This document shows, piece after piece, positions 36,193-45,241 of a stretch of 64,000 nt of DNA. Position 1 is the first letter of the stretch. Each line of letters begins with the position of its first letter. A model generated the notes under the pieces. That model had not been told where the DNA came from. It made no database searches and saw only the letters and a list, made by a program, of their open reading frames with translations. The translations under genes were made by a program, and so were the position numbers. The stretch lies in the NCBI GenBank assembly GCA_910584825.1, contig CAJUCI010000008.1, forward strand, positions 1-64,000, given 5' to 3'. The stretch comes from an uncultured Duncaniella sp. Its GTDB lineage: Bacteria; Bacteroidota; Bacteroidia; Bacteroidales; Muribaculaceae.

Positions 36193-36810
36193 TTAGAATT
36201 GATTCTTTTTGTCCTTGATTACCAGCGTGCGGGTGAAGAACTCGACGGCCTCCTCGCGGAATGTCGAGGGGTCTACGCCGATGTCGTCATAGTTGTCGTA
36301 GATGTGGCAGAAGTCCACGCCCTGAAACATCATCTGGTGTATGGCGGGGACGAGCGCGCCCTGCTCGGGGTCGAAGACTCCGCGGGCTATGCCGTTGTCA
36401 ATCATCGTGCGGAATAGTCCGCGCTCCTTCTCGACGGCCAGGCGGCGTATGCGCTCGAGCCTCTTGTAGTCGAGGGTGATGTATGATATGAGCTGGCTGG
36501 TGGTCGATGCCTTGATGGTCTCGTCGACCACGTCGAAGCGGGCGCGTATGTAGGTCTGCAGCATCTCCACAGGCTCGAGGTCAGAGCACACGATGTCGCG
36601 AAACCGCTTGACTATGGCGTCGGCTTCGCGTTCGATTACGGCATCATATATCTCCTTCTTATTCTTAAAATAGGTGTATATGGTGCGTCGCCCTTTGTCG
36701 GAGGCGGTGGCGATGTCGTTCATGGTGGTGCGCTCCACGCCGTTGGAGGCGAAGAGCTGACGGGCCACATCAAGAAGCCGTTCACGTGTCTTTGAGGCTA
36801 TCGCTGTCAT
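36193..36810 (-). CDS. TetR-family transcriptional regulator
   Basis: A 205-residue repressor-type protein. The N-terminal helix-turn-helix is clear (ERLLDVARQLFASNGVERTT; MNDIATASDKGRRTIYTYFK), followed by a helical ligand domain (about 65-200). It is 30 bp upstream of fabG, so it may control fatty-acid genes, but no ligand can be named. The start codon lies in the downstream copy of a 20-bp tandem duplication that also copies the ATG, creating a seven-codon upstream reading frame whose TGA overlaps the TetR ATG. Confidence 0.88.
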   Translation of the reverse strand: MTAIASKTRERLLDVARQLFASNGVERTTMNDIATASDKGRRTIYTYFKNKKEIYDAVIEREADAIVKRFRDIVCSDLEPVEMLQTYIRARFDVVDETIKASTTSQLISYITLDYKRLERIRRLAVEKERGLFRTMIDNGIARGVFDPEQGALVPAIHQMMFQGVDFCHIYDNYDDIGVDPSTFREEAVEFFTRTLVIKDKKNQF

Positions 36811-36836
36811 CTAAATGCTATCGCTGTCATCTAAAT
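36797..36836. repeat. 20-bp tandem duplication over the TetR start codon
   Basis: The 20-bp unit GCTATCGCTGTCATCTAAAT is present twice in a row (36797-36816, 36817-36836). Each copy contains the start region; the upstream ATG at 36830 opens a 7-codon frame ending in TGA at 36807. Confidence 0.9.
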
Positions 36837-36853
36837 TAAGGTAATTCAAGATG

Positions 36854-36861
36854 CAAAGGTA
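36854..36861 (-). promoter_or_regulatory. Possible -7 element for the TetR-fabG operon
   Basis: Minus strand TACCTTTG, a TAnnTTTG match about 45 nt before the TetR start. The -33 region is not convincing. Confidence 0.45.
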
Positions 36862-36879
36862 ATAAAAAATATCCTTGCG

Positions 36880-37641
36880 TTATATCTCTATGCCTTGATT
36901 TTTGAGAAATTCCTTCAGCACGGCCGAGAAATGCTCGTTGGCCGCACGCGGATAGCGCACGTCGGCATAGACCTGTGCGAGGTTCTGCTTGCCGTTTTCG
37001 GTGACGAAGCGGCGATATGACTCCATCGACTCCTTCTCGGCGTAAATCTCGTCGATACGCGAGGCCGAGGGGTCGGCATACGTGCCGTGGTGGAGGATGG
37101 CGTCGACGTCAAGACGCTCGGGCACTTCGGGGCTTTCGGCGGGATAGCCGAGGGTGACGGTGAGCAGGGGCACGACGCCTTGGGGCAGGTGCAGCTGCTC
37201 GGCTATCATGGGGGCGTTGTAGGTGGTGGTGCCGAGATAGCATGTGCCGAGGCCGTTAAGCTCGGCCAGCGTCACGAACTGCTGGGCGAAGATGGCTGTG
37301 TCCATCACGGCCCATGTGTAGCCCTGGAGGTTGTTGAGCCCCGGCTCGGCTCCGCCCTGCACGCACCATGCGTGATAACGCCTGAGGTCGAGGCAGAAGG
37401 TGAGCACGGCCTTGGCCGAGGTGATGGCGGGCTGTGAGAAGTGGGCCGGTGCGAGGGCCTGTATGCCGGCGGGGTCGGTGGTGAGTATTACGCTGTAGAG
37501 CTGCATGTTGCCCGTGTTGGGGGCATGTGCGGCTTGAGCGATGAGCGAGCGTATGAGCGCGGGGTCGATGTCTCGCTCGGGGTCATAGGCGCGGATGGTG
37601 CGCCGTGTGGTGAAGTAGGTGGTGTCGAACTGATGGTCCAT
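36880..37641 (-). CDS. NAD(P)H-dependent nitroreductase family protein (FMN enzyme)
   Basis: A 253-residue nitroreductase-superfamily protein. FMN-binding features are present: RRTIRAYDPERDIDPALIRS at the start, APNTGNMQLYSVIL, and GLGTCYLGTTTYNAPMIAEQ with TVTLGYPAE later. The length and the C-terminal extension resemble the NfsA-like flavin reductases. The natural substrate is not predictable. It is divergently oriented to the ribonucleotide reductase gene, with 214 bp between them. Confidence 0.85.
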   Translation of the reverse strand: MDHQFDTTYFTTRRTIRAYDPERDIDPALIRSLIAQAAHAPNTGNMQLYSVILTTDPAGIQALAPAHFSQPAITSAKAVLTFCLDLRRYHAWCVQGGAEPGLNNLQGYTWAVMDTAIFAQQFVTLAELNGLGTCYLGTTTYNAPMIAEQLHLPQGVVPLLTVTLGYPAESPEVPERLDVDAILHHGTYADPSASRIDEIYAEKESMESYRRFVTENGKQNLAQVYADVRYPRAANEHFSAVLKEFLKNQGIEI

Positions 37642-37855
37642 AATTGTTTTCTTGACAGCTTTTGGTGTGAGAATGCGCGGCGGATTTCATGCCGGCGCAA
37701 TTACACTGCAAGTTACGACAAATTATTCAAATGTTAATAAATTGGGCGGATATTTTTTGGTACATCACGGAAAATTCGTCATCTTTGCAGTCGCTAAAAA
37801 CCAAAGCGGCTATAACCGGGAAAACACTTGTGACAATACTCTACCGATAGAGAAA

Positions 37856-40426
37856 ATGGAACGCATTACATATACTTACGATGAGGCGTATGAGGCCTCG
37901 GTGAAATACTTTGACGGTGACGAACTCGCTGCCCGTGTGTGGGTAAGCAAATATGCACTGAAGGATTCGGACGGAAATATCTATGAGAAGACCCCCGAGG
38001 ATATGCACCGGCGCATTGCGTCGGAGATAGTGCGTATAGAGCGCAACTATCCCAACCCCATGACCGAGGATGAGGTGATGGGGCTGCTTGACAAGTTTCG
38101 CTACATCGTGCCTCAGGGTAGCCCTATGGCCGGAATCGGCAACAACTATCAGGTAGGCTCGCTGAGCAACTGCTTCGTAATCGGTCTGGACGGACATCCC
38201 GACTCGTATGGCGGCATAGCCAAGATTGACGAGGAGCAGGTGCAGCTGATGAAGCGTCGCGGCGGCGTTGGCCATGACCTGAGCGACCTCCGCCCCAAGG
38301 GTACGCCCGTCAAGAACTCGGCCCTCACATCCACCGGCCTCGTGCCGTTCATGGAGCGATACTCCAACTCCACCCGCGAGGTGGCGCAGGACGGACGCCG
38401 TGGCGCGCTGATGCTCACCGTGTCAATCAAGCATCCCGACTCGGAGCGTTTCATCGACGCCAAGCTCGAGCAGGGCAAGATTACGGGTGCCAACGTGTCG
38501 GTCAAGATTGACGACGAGTTCATGCGCTGCGTTGAGAGCGGCGAGGTCTATCGCCGCCAGTTCCCGGTGTGGAGCGACAAGCCCGAGGTGAGCATCGACA
38601 CCGATGCCCGCGCCTTGTGGGGCAAGATTGTGTACAACGCATGGAAGTCGGCCGAGCCGGGCGTGCTGTTCTGGGACACAATCACACGCGAGTCGGTGCC
38701 CGACTGCTATGCCGACCTCGGATTCCAGACTGTGTCGACCAATCCCTGCGGCGAGATTCCCCTCTGCCCCTATGACAGCTGCCGACTGGTGGCCATCAAT
38801 CTCTATGCCTATGTGAAGAATCCGTTTACGGAGAATGCCGAGTTTGACTACGAGCTGTTCGCCTCGCACGTTGCCAAGGCCCAGCGCATCATGGACGACA
38901 TCATCGACCTGGAGATGGAGAAGATTGACACCATCATCGCCAAGATTGAGAATGACCCGGAGACAGCCGAGGTGAAGGAGACCGAGCTGAACCTCTGGAA
39001 GAAGATACGCGCCAAGACCCTCAAGGGTCGCCGCACGGGACTCGGCACCACAGCCGAGGGTGACATGATAGCCGCTCTCGGTCTGCGCTACGGCACCGAG
39101 GAGGCCACCCGCATGTCGGTCAACGTGCACCGCGCGCTTGCCGTGGCCGCTTTCAGCTCGTCGGTTCAGATGGCCAAGGAGCGCGGAGCGTTTGAGGTCT
39201 ATGACGCCGAGCGTGAGCGCAACAATCCCTACATTTCGCGTCTGCGCGAATTCGCGCCCGAGCTTGTGGCCGACATGGAGAAGAGCGGACGCCGCAACAT
39301 CGCCTGTCTGACCATCGCGCCCACAGGCACCACCTCGCTCATGACCCGCACATCGTCGGGTATCGAGCCGGTGTTCATGCCTGTCTACAAGCGTCGCCGC
39401 AAAATCAATGCCAACGACGTGGAGGCACGCGTGGACTATGTCGACGAGTCGGGCGACAAGTTTGAGGAGTACGTGGTGTACCATCCCAAGTTTGTCGACT
39501 GGATGAAGGTCAAAGGCATAGAGGTGCGTGACGACTATTCACAGGCCGAGATTGACGAGCTTGTGGCCAAGTCACCTTATTATAAAGCCACCGCCAACGA
39601 CATCGACTGGATGGAGAAGGTGAGGATGCAGGGAGCCGTGCAGAAGTGGGTTGACCACTCAATCTCTGTGACCATCAACCTGCCCGCCGACGTGGATGTT
39701 GAGCTGGTCAACCGCCTGTATCTCGAGGCTTGGAAGGCAGGATGCAAGGGGTGTACCATCTATCGCGACGGTTGCCGCTCGGGTGTGCTGATTGCCGCCG
39801 AGAACGACAAGAAGAAAAAGGATGAGAAGAAGGCCGAGCTTGACGGCACCGAGCCTGTAGGCACTTCGGGCCATCCGCTGATGCTGAAGCGTCCCACCGA
39901 GCTTGAGGCCGATGTGGTGCGTTTCCAGAACAACAAGGAGAAGTGGATTGCGTTTGTCGGCCTTGTCGACGGACGTCCCTATGAGATATTCACCGGCCTT
40001 GCCGATGACGAGGATGGCATATTCTGCCCCAAGTCGGTCAACAAGGGCAAGATTATCAAGTCGGTGGGCGAGAACGGCGTGAAGCGTTACGACTTCCAGT
40101 TTATCAACAAGCGCGGTCTGAAGACCACCATCGAGGGGCTTTCCGACAAGTTCAACCCTGAGTACTGGAACTATGCCAAGCTCATCTCGGGTGTGCTGCG
40201 TTACGGCATGCCTATCGACCAGGTGCTCAAGCTGGTCAACGGCCTCGAGCTTGACTCGCAGAGCATCAACACGTGGAAGATGGGCGTGGAGCGTGCCCTC
40301 AAGCGTTATCTGCCGTCAGGCACCCCCGCCAACGGTCAGAAGTGCCCGCACTGCGGTCAGGAGACCCTCATCTATCAGGAGGGCTGCCTGATATGCACAT
40401 CGTGCGGCAATTCGCGCTGCGGATGA
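37856..40426 (+). CDS. nrdJ: Adenosylcobalamin-dependent ribonucleotide reductase (class II)
   Basis: Makes deoxyribonucleotides using a B12-generated radical, with or without oxygen. The 856-residue protein starts at 37856 (MERITYTYDEAYEASV); a longer frame from 37652 enters the promoter. Landmarks: PQGSPMAGIGNNYQVGSLSNC (the first redox Cys), the active-site NPCGEIPLCPYDSC with Cys298, the IAPTGTTSLMTRTSSGIEP loop, and a C-terminal zinc-ribbon-like CPHCGQETLIYQEGCLICTS region. No N-terminal ATP-cone is seen, so allosteric control of overall activity may be lacking. No cobalamin riboswitch lies upstream. It links to the B12 import genes at the right end. Confidence 0.94.
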   Translation: MERITYTYDEAYEASVKYFDGDELAARVWVSKYALKDSDGNIYEKTPEDMHRRIASEIVRIERNYPNPMTEDEVMGLLDKFRYIVPQGSPMAGIGNNYQVGSLSNCFVIGLDGHPDSYGGIAKIDEEQVQLMKRRGGVGHDLSDLRPKGTPVKNSALTSTGLVPFMERYSNSTREVAQDGRRGALMLTVSIKHPDSERFIDAKLEQGKITGANVSVKIDDEFMRCVESGEVYRRQFPVWSDKPEVSIDTDARALWGKIVYNAWKSAEPGVLFWDTITRESVPDCYADLGFQTVSTNPCGEIPLCPYDSCRLVAINLYAYVKNPFTENAEFDYELFASHVAKAQRIMDDIIDLEMEKIDTIIAKIENDPETAEVKETELNLWKKIRAKTLKGRRTGLGTTAEGDMIAALGLRYGTEEATRMSVNVHRALAVAAFSSSVQMAKERGAFEVYDAERERNNPYISRLREFAPELVADMEKSGRRNIACLTIAPTGTTSLMTRTSSGIEPVFMPVYKRRRKINANDVEARVDYVDESGDKFEEYVVYHPKFVDWMKVKGIEVRDDYSQAEIDELVAKSPYYKATANDIDWMEKVRMQGAVQKWVDHSISVTINLPADVDVELVNRLYLEAWKAGCKGCTIYRDGCRSGVLIAAENDKKKKDEKKAELDGTEPVGTSGHPLMLKRPTELEADVVRFQNNKEKWIAFVGLVDGRPYEIFTGLADDEDGIFCPKSVNKGKIIKSVGENGVKRYDFQFINKRGLKTTIEGLSDKFNPEYWNYAKLISGVLRYGMPIDQVLKLVNGLELDSQSINTWKMGVERALKRYLPSGTPANGQKCPHCGQETLIYQEGCLICTSCGNSRCG

Positions 40427-40457
40427 TACAATGAGAACCGAACTAACTTTTTATGAT

Positions 40458-40850
40458 ATGAAAAAGACACTGACACTCATGCTCGCGGTGGCCGGAATGG
40501 CCATGACACAGTCGTGCAGCCGCCTGAGCAGTGAGGCTAAGGAGATAGCGGGCAACTATGTGATACCCGAGGTGTCGCAGACCGAGCCTGTGATGGAGCT
40601 TAACCGTGACGCCACATGCGTGGTGCGTGCCATAAAGCCCGGAGTGCTGACCTATGCCGTGGAAGGGACGTGGAATGTCGAGAATGACTCGCTCGTGATG
40701 CTTCTCGACCCCTCGACGGTCAAGGTTGACGGCGATGCCTCGCTCGTGGGGCAGATACCCGTGCGCTCTGCCCGCAAGGTGGTTGAGCACAACGACTTCA
40801 ACCTCCAGCTCGAGAGTGACGGCATAGTGTATTATTATAAGAAGTTATAG
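40458..40850 (+). CDS. Small lipoprotein of unknown function
   Basis: A 130-residue exported protein with start at 40458 (MKKTLTLMLAVAGMAMTQSC), Cys20 as lipobox cysteine. The mature part is a small beta-rich domain (AGNYVIPEVSQTEPVMELNR; EGTWNVENDSLVMLLDPSTV) and ends QLESDGIVYYYKKL; it looks like a lipocalin-like or 'copper-homeostasis-like' small barrel, but no family is assigned. It begins 31 bp after nrdJ and probably shares its transcript. A weak upstream ATG at 40431 would remove the signal peptide from the N-terminus. Confidence 0.7.
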   Translation: MKKTLTLMLAVAGMAMTQSCSRLSSEAKEIAGNYVIPEVSQTEPVMELNRDATCVVRAIKPGVLTYAVEGTWNVENDSLVMLLDPSTVKVDGDASLVGQIPVRSARKVVEHNDFNLQLESDGIVYYYKKL

Positions 40851-40862
40851 CCCCCACACGTC

Positions 40863-41366
40863 ATGCGTTATCTTTTATACGTCCTGTATGCCCTGCTCGC
40901 CGTGGTGATGGCGGGCTGTGGCAACTCTACGATTTCCGAGCGCGTATCGTCGGCCGAGATAGCCTTTGCCGGCGAGGATGTGGCCTCGGCACGCCGCATA
41001 TGCGACGAGATAGTGGGCGAGCACAACGAGGACGGCGAGATTGCCGCCACCGAGCTTGGCCGCATGTCCATACTGTATATGCAGCTCTTTGACCGCACCG
41101 ACGATGCCGATGCCCTCGACCTGGCCACGAAATGCTATCGCTCGGCCTATGAGGAGAATGCCGACTCGGCCGCCTATTTCTATTCCCATCTGCCTGTCGA
41201 GCAGGACAAGTATGCCATGTCGCTGGCTATTTTGGTGCAGTCGATGGACAATCCCGCCGACATCTCGGATTCTCATTTCTCATCTCAAGAGGGAGATGAG
41301 GGGGATGAGAATGCCGACGGCGATGAGACATATGAGAAAAATGAGACTGACACGATAAAGCGATAG
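40863..41366 (+). CDS. Lipoprotein with repeat-encoded acidic tail
   Basis: A 167-residue protein with a lipobox signal (VVMAGCGNST, Cys19), a helical TPR-like middle (about 25-120; ISERVSSAEIAFAGEDVASA; AATELGRMSILYMQLFDRTD), and an acidic tail (about 135-165). At DNA level the tail is made of ATGAGA/GATGAG words that can form a hairpin and match the repeat family near 48.7 and 50.2 kb (see findings). Function unknown. It lies 12 bp after the previous lipoprotein gene. Confidence 0.72.
   Translation: MRYLLYVLYALLAVVMAGCGNSTISERVSSAEIAFAGEDVASARRICDEIVGEHNEDGEIAATELGRMSILYMQLFDRTDDADALDLATKCYRSAYEENADSAAYFYSHLPVEQDKYAMSLAILVQSMDNPADISDSHFSSQEGDEGDENADGDETYEKNETDTIKR
41269..41347. repeat. GTCTCAT/ATGAGAC-family hairpin inside a lipoprotein gene
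   Basis: ATTCTCATTTCTCATCTC (41269-41286) pairs imperfectly with GAGATGAGGGGGATGAGAAT (41293-41312), and is followed by GATGAGAC and ATGAGAAAAATGAGAC. The words are those of the repeats flanking the ATPase gene. Confidence 0.6.
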
Positions 41367-41374
41367 ACCCCGAT

Positions 41375-41698
41375 ATGGACTGGAAAGACCTGCTGGCAAG
41401 CAAAGTGAATGACGGCACCCTCGAGCGCGAGGAGTTTGTGGCCGAGGAGAAGGTGGCTGACGTGAAACGTCGCGACACTCTGCACGTGAGCATCGACCGC
41501 AAGGGGCGCAAGGGCAAGACGGCCACCATCGTCGAGGGGTTCACATGCCCCGACGAGGAGCTGCTTGAGATTGCCGCCCGCATCAAGGGACGGCTTGGCA
41601 CAGGCGGCTCGGCCCGCGGAGGGGAGATACTGATTCAGGGTGATGCCCTCGAAAAGGTGAAGGCTATACTCGTTGAGATGGGCTATCGGGTGAAATGA
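41375..41698 (+). CDS. SUI1/YciH family translation factor
   Basis: A 107-residue protein of the eIF1/SUI1 family. The core is KGRKGKTATIVEGFTCPDEE followed by LLEIAARIKGRLGTGGSARG and GGEILIQGDALEKVKAILVE. Bacterial YciH proteins share the eIF1 fold and have been linked to start-codon fidelity; their role is not settled. The stop overlaps the addA-like start as ATGA, so the two are coupled even though they have unrelated functions. Confidence 0.9.
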   Translation: MDWKDLLASKVNDGTLEREEFVAEEKVADVKRRDTLHVSIDRKGRKGKTATIVEGFTCPDEELLEIAARIKGRLGTGGSARGGEILIQGDALEKVKAILVEMGYRVK

Positions 41699-44600
41699 TT
41701 AACATCTACAAGGCATCGGCCGGCTCGGGCAAGACGTTCACCCTGGCAAGGGAATACATCAAGCTGATACTCGGACACAAGAACGAGGAGGGACGCTATG
41801 TGCTCAACCGCCCCGGCTCGCAGTCGGGCCATCGGGCCGTGCTGGCCATGACCTTTACCAACAAGGCCACCGAGGAGATGAAGTCGCGCATCATCCACGA
41901 GCTTGCCGTGCTCGCGGGATGCGAGAAGGGGTGGGATGACAGCAGCCCCTATGAGGCCGACCTGTGTGCGGCGTTCGGATGCTCGGCCGAGAGGCTTGCC
42001 GAGGCTGCGGGTGACGCTCTGCGCGGTCTGCTGTATGATTTCAGCCGTTTCAGCGTGTCGACCATCGACTCGTTCTTCCAGACTGTCCTCCGCGCGTTTG
42101 CCCATGAGGCCGACGTGTCAAGCAACTATGCCCTCGAGCTTGACGACGAGGAGGTGATAACCATGAGCGTCGACCAGCTGTTGCAGTCGCTCAACCACGG
42201 CAAGCCTACCCGCAAGTCGCACGAGATTGAGACCTGGATTACGGGCTACATGAAGAGCCTCATCGACGAGGGGAGTCAGTTTACGCTCTTCAACCGTGGA
42301 GGCAACGTGCAGTCTGACCTCATAAAGTTTGTGGCACGCATCCATAACGACACGTTCAAGGACAATGAGCGGCTCATAATGGAGTATCTCACCGACCCGG
42401 AGAAGTTTCCGGCGTTTCGCGACGCCGTGTTCTCGCGTGTGGCCGAGGTCAAGGGCGAGACAGCCCGTGTATGTGCCGGGGCAATGGCCTCGGTCAACGG
42501 CCTTAGCGACGCTTCAGCCCTGATGCAGAAGTCGGTAATTACCGTGCTGAACGACTGGAGCGAGAAGGGGTGGAAGAAGTACACCTCGCCCGGCCTGCCT
42601 GCGGCTGTCACCAAGTTGCTTGACGACACCTCGAAGATGTGGAAGGCCCCGGCCATAAAGAGGGGGCTGACCGACCCGGCTGTCGAGACGGCTGTCATTA
42701 TGGCCATGAATGCCATAGTGCGGTGTGTCGAGTCGGTGACGCTGCTCAACATTGTCAAGGGCAACCTCTATCAGCTCGGACTGCTCAGTGCGCTCATGGA
42801 GCTTATCGACCGTTTTCGCCGCGAGAACTCCACGCTGCTGCTGAGTGACACCAATTCGCTCCTGGCCAAGATTATAGGCGGCGAGGACTCGCCGTTTCTA
42901 TACGAGAAGTTAGGCGTGAGGTATCACCATTATCTTATAGATGAGTTTCAGGACACCTCGCACAGCCAGTGGGCCAACATGCGCCCCCTGCTCCGCGAGA
43001 GCCTGGCTTATGATTACGACAACCTTGTCATCGGCGACGAGAAGCAGTGCATCTACCGTTTCCGCAACAGCGACCCCTCGCTGCTCCACAATTTGCACCG
43101 CGAGCCTTGGGCCGAAGGGCGCACCGAGGTGAGGGGGGACAGCGTGAGCGAGAACACCAACTGGCGTTCGTCGGCCGAGGTGGTGAGGTTCAACAACTCG
43201 CTGTTCACCTCCATAGCGCGTCAGTACGGGCTTGACGACGTCTACACCAACGTGGTGCAGCAGGTGTCGGCCAAGCACCAGTCACATCACGGCTATGTGC
43301 TGATGAGATGCTTTGATGCCTCGGAGTCGCCCGAGGAGGAGGCCCTTGCACAAATGGCCCGCGAGATGAGGCGTCAGCTTGAGTCGGGCTACAGCCCCGG
43401 CGACATCGCCATACTCGTGCGTCAGAGCCGCGAGGGGGAGAAGGTGATAAAATATCTTGACGAACTGCGCAAGCAGGACCCCACATACCCGTCGTTTGAC
43501 ATCATTTCCGACAAGTCACTGCTCATATCGCACTCCGATGCCGTGGCCGCCGTCATCAGCCGTCTGCGCATGCTCTCGAGCATCGAGGTGCGCAGCGACA
43601 GCCGCCACAAGAGCAGTCGCGAGGTGGCGAGGATACTCAATGACTACGAGACGGCCTACACGTCGGGCGCAACCCCCTCTGACGCTCTCATCCATGCCAT
43701 AGGGCTGATGAGAAAGCGTGAGGAGGATAGGGAGGCCTCCGCTCAGACCGCCCCAGAGGTTGCGGCGGTGAATGCTGAAGAGGAGGAGAGCGTGTCGCTC
43801 CACGGGGTCGACCTGATGTCGCTCGTCGAGTCGATAATCAGCACCCATGTGCCCGCACCGTTGCGCGACACCGACAGCGTGTATATCACGGCGTTTGTCG
43901 ACCTCGTCGCCAAATATATCGGCCAGGGGCATGCCGACATCCGCTCGTTCCTGCAGTGGTGGGATGAGAGCGGTTCGCGCACCTCAATCTCGGGCGGTTC
44001 TGACTCGCGTGCGCTCAACATTCTCACCGTCCACAAGTCCAAGGGTCTGGAGTTTCACTGCGTACATATCCCGTTTGCCGAGTTCACAGCCACCACCAAG
44101 GGTGACATGGCTTGGTTTGAGCTGCCATATATAGAAGGTATCCCCGAGGACATCATGCCCCCGATGATGCCGCTGACGGTGAGCAGGGCACTCGCCTCGA
44201 CCCCGCTGGCCGAGCAGTTTGAGGAAATCAGGCGCGAGCGTGTGCTCGACCAGACCAATCTGCTCTACGTGGCCTTCACCCGAGCTGTCGACGAGCTGAT
44301 AGTGGGCGTCAAGCTCTATAAGTCGGTGCGCGAAGGCGCGCTCAAGGATGGTGACATGCCCACGGTGGCCCGCACCATCTATGAGGGAGTTGTCGGGGCC
44401 GAGCATTCCGAACTGTTGCCGCTGCGGTTTGACGATACGCTTACCCTGACCGTGGGCAGTCCTACTCGCAAGGGTGAGGAGAAAAAGGAGAAGGGAACGG
44501 CCATGCGACCCTCCACGTCGGTCAGGATGCCCGCCTATGAGTCGACCACGACCGAGTCGGTGTGGGAGAACACCAATGTCGACACTCACCGCCTCAACCG

Positions 44601-45048
44601 CATCGAGGTGGCACGAGAGCGTGGCCTGATACTTCACGAGCTGATGTCGCACGTGCGCACGGTCGCAGATGTCGACAGGGCTTTCACGCTGTTGCGCGCC
44701 ACTCCTGACGCGAGGCGACTCACGCCCGAGGACTTCGTCGCGCTGCGCGAGGTGGTGGATGCGCGAGTGAGCGACCCGAGGGCGAGGGAATGGTTTGAGG
44801 GATTCCGCAAGGTCTACATCGAGCGCGAGGTGCTCATGGCCTCGGGCGAGTTGCGGCGAGTCGACCGCGTGGTGTGGACAGCCTCGGGCGAGATTCATGT
44901 CATCGACTACAAGTCGGGCAGTCAGGACCCGCGCCGCTACAAGCGTCAGGTGCGCGACTACATGCAGTTCTTCCGTTCCATCGGCTACCCCCAGGTGCAA
45001 GGCTTCCTCTACTACCTCGACACAGGCGAAATCATCGAGGTAGAGTGA
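41695..45048 (+). CDS. AddA-like UvrD-family helicase with nuclease domain
   Basis: A 1117-residue helicase-nuclease of double-strand-break repair. Walker A is at the very N-terminus (KASAGSGKTFTL, 6-17), followed by MTFTNKATEEMKSRI, the helicase IDEFQDTSHSQWANMRPLL motif and ILTVHKSKGLEFHCVHIPF. The C-terminal ~100 residues are a PD-(D/E)XK nuclease of RecB/AddA type (RVDRVVWTASGEIHVIDYKS, then YKRQVRDYMQFF). The usual AddB partner gene is not adjacent; the next gene is a xylanase, 193 bp away. Overlaps the SUI1 gene by 4 bp. Confidence 0.9.
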   Translation: MINIYKASAGSGKTFTLAREYIKLILGHKNEEGRYVLNRPGSQSGHRAVLAMTFTNKATEEMKSRIIHELAVLAGCEKGWDDSSPYEADLCAAFGCSAERLAEAAGDALRGLLYDFSRFSVSTIDSFFQTVLRAFAHEADVSSNYALELDDEEVITMSVDQLLQSLNHGKPTRKSHEIETWITGYMKSLIDEGSQFTLFNRGGNVQSDLIKFVARIHNDTFKDNERLIMEYLTDPEKFPAFRDAVFSRVAEVKGETARVCAGAMASVNGLSDASALMQKSVITVLNDWSEKGWKKYTSPGLPAAVTKLLDDTSKMWKAPAIKRGLTDPAVETAVIMAMNAIVRCVESVTLLNIVKGNLYQLGLLSALMELIDRFRRENSTLLLSDTNSLLAKIIGGEDSPFLYEKLGVRYHHYLIDEFQDTSHSQWANMRPLLRESLAYDYDNLVIGDEKQCIYRFRNSDPSLLHNLHREPWAEGRTEVRGDSVSENTNWRSSAEVVRFNNSLFTSIARQYGLDDVYTNVVQQVSAKHQSHHGYVLMRCFDASESPEEEALAQMAREMRRQLESGYSPGDIAILVRQSREGEKVIKYLDELRKQDPTYPSFDIISDKSLLISHSDAVAAVISRLRMLSSIEVRSDSRHKSSREVARILNDYETAYTSGATPSDALIHAIGLMRKREEDREASAQTAPEVAAVNAEEEESVSLHGVDLMSLVESIISTHVPAPLRDTDSVYITAFVDLVAKYIGQGHADIRSFLQWWDESGSRTSISGGSDSRALNILTVHKSKGLEFHCVHIPFAEFTATTKGDMAWFELPYIEGIPEDIMPPMMPLTVSRALASTPLAEQFEEIRRERVLDQTNLLYVAFTRAVDELIVGVKLYKSVREGALKDGDMPTVARTIYEGVVGAEHSELLPLRFDDTLTLTVGSPTRKGEEKKEKGTAMRPSTSVRMPAYESTTTESVWENTNVDTHRLNRIEVARERGLILHELMSHVRTVADVDRAFTLLRATPDARRLTPEDFVALREVVDARVSDPRAREWFEGFRKVYIEREVLMASGELRRVDRVVWTASGEIHVIDYKSGSQDPRRYKRQVRDYMQFFRSIGYPQVQGFLYYLDTGEIIEVE

Positions 45049-45167
45049 CCCCCCGTCGGCTGTCATGACGCCCCTTCTCCGAGCCGTCTGAGCAGTTCGG
45101 GGCGGATGGTGCGTGAGAGCGGGATGGCGATATGAGCCGACGGTGGGGGAATGATTTATATTTCATG

Positions 45168-45200
45168 TTTAGGTTCTTATGAGATAATTCATTATCTTTG
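45168..45200 (+). promoter_or_regulatory. Promoter for the xylanase gene
   Basis: TATCTTTG (45193-45200) matches TAnnTTTG; TTTAG (45168-45172) lies 20 nt upstream as a weak -33 element. The start codon is about 41 nt downstream. Confidence 0.5.
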
Positions 45201-45241
45201 CAGAACTCACATTAAAACTTATATTAAAACTTACATTATTC

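Noticed and set aside
37642..37855. Cobalamin riboswitch before nrdJ
   Set aside because: I looked for the B12 box and the core elements seen at 58346-58523; none is present in this spacer.
38423..39484. 353-codon minus frame opposite nrdJ
   Set aside because: Antisense to conserved reductase motifs; composition (His, Val, Leu, Ala rich) is that of reverse-frame translation in high-GC DNA.
43984..45066. 360-codon minus frame opposite the addA-like gene
   Set aside because: No signature, and the plus-strand frame includes a complete nuclease motif. The short end beyond 45048 is discussed as a separate, different frame.
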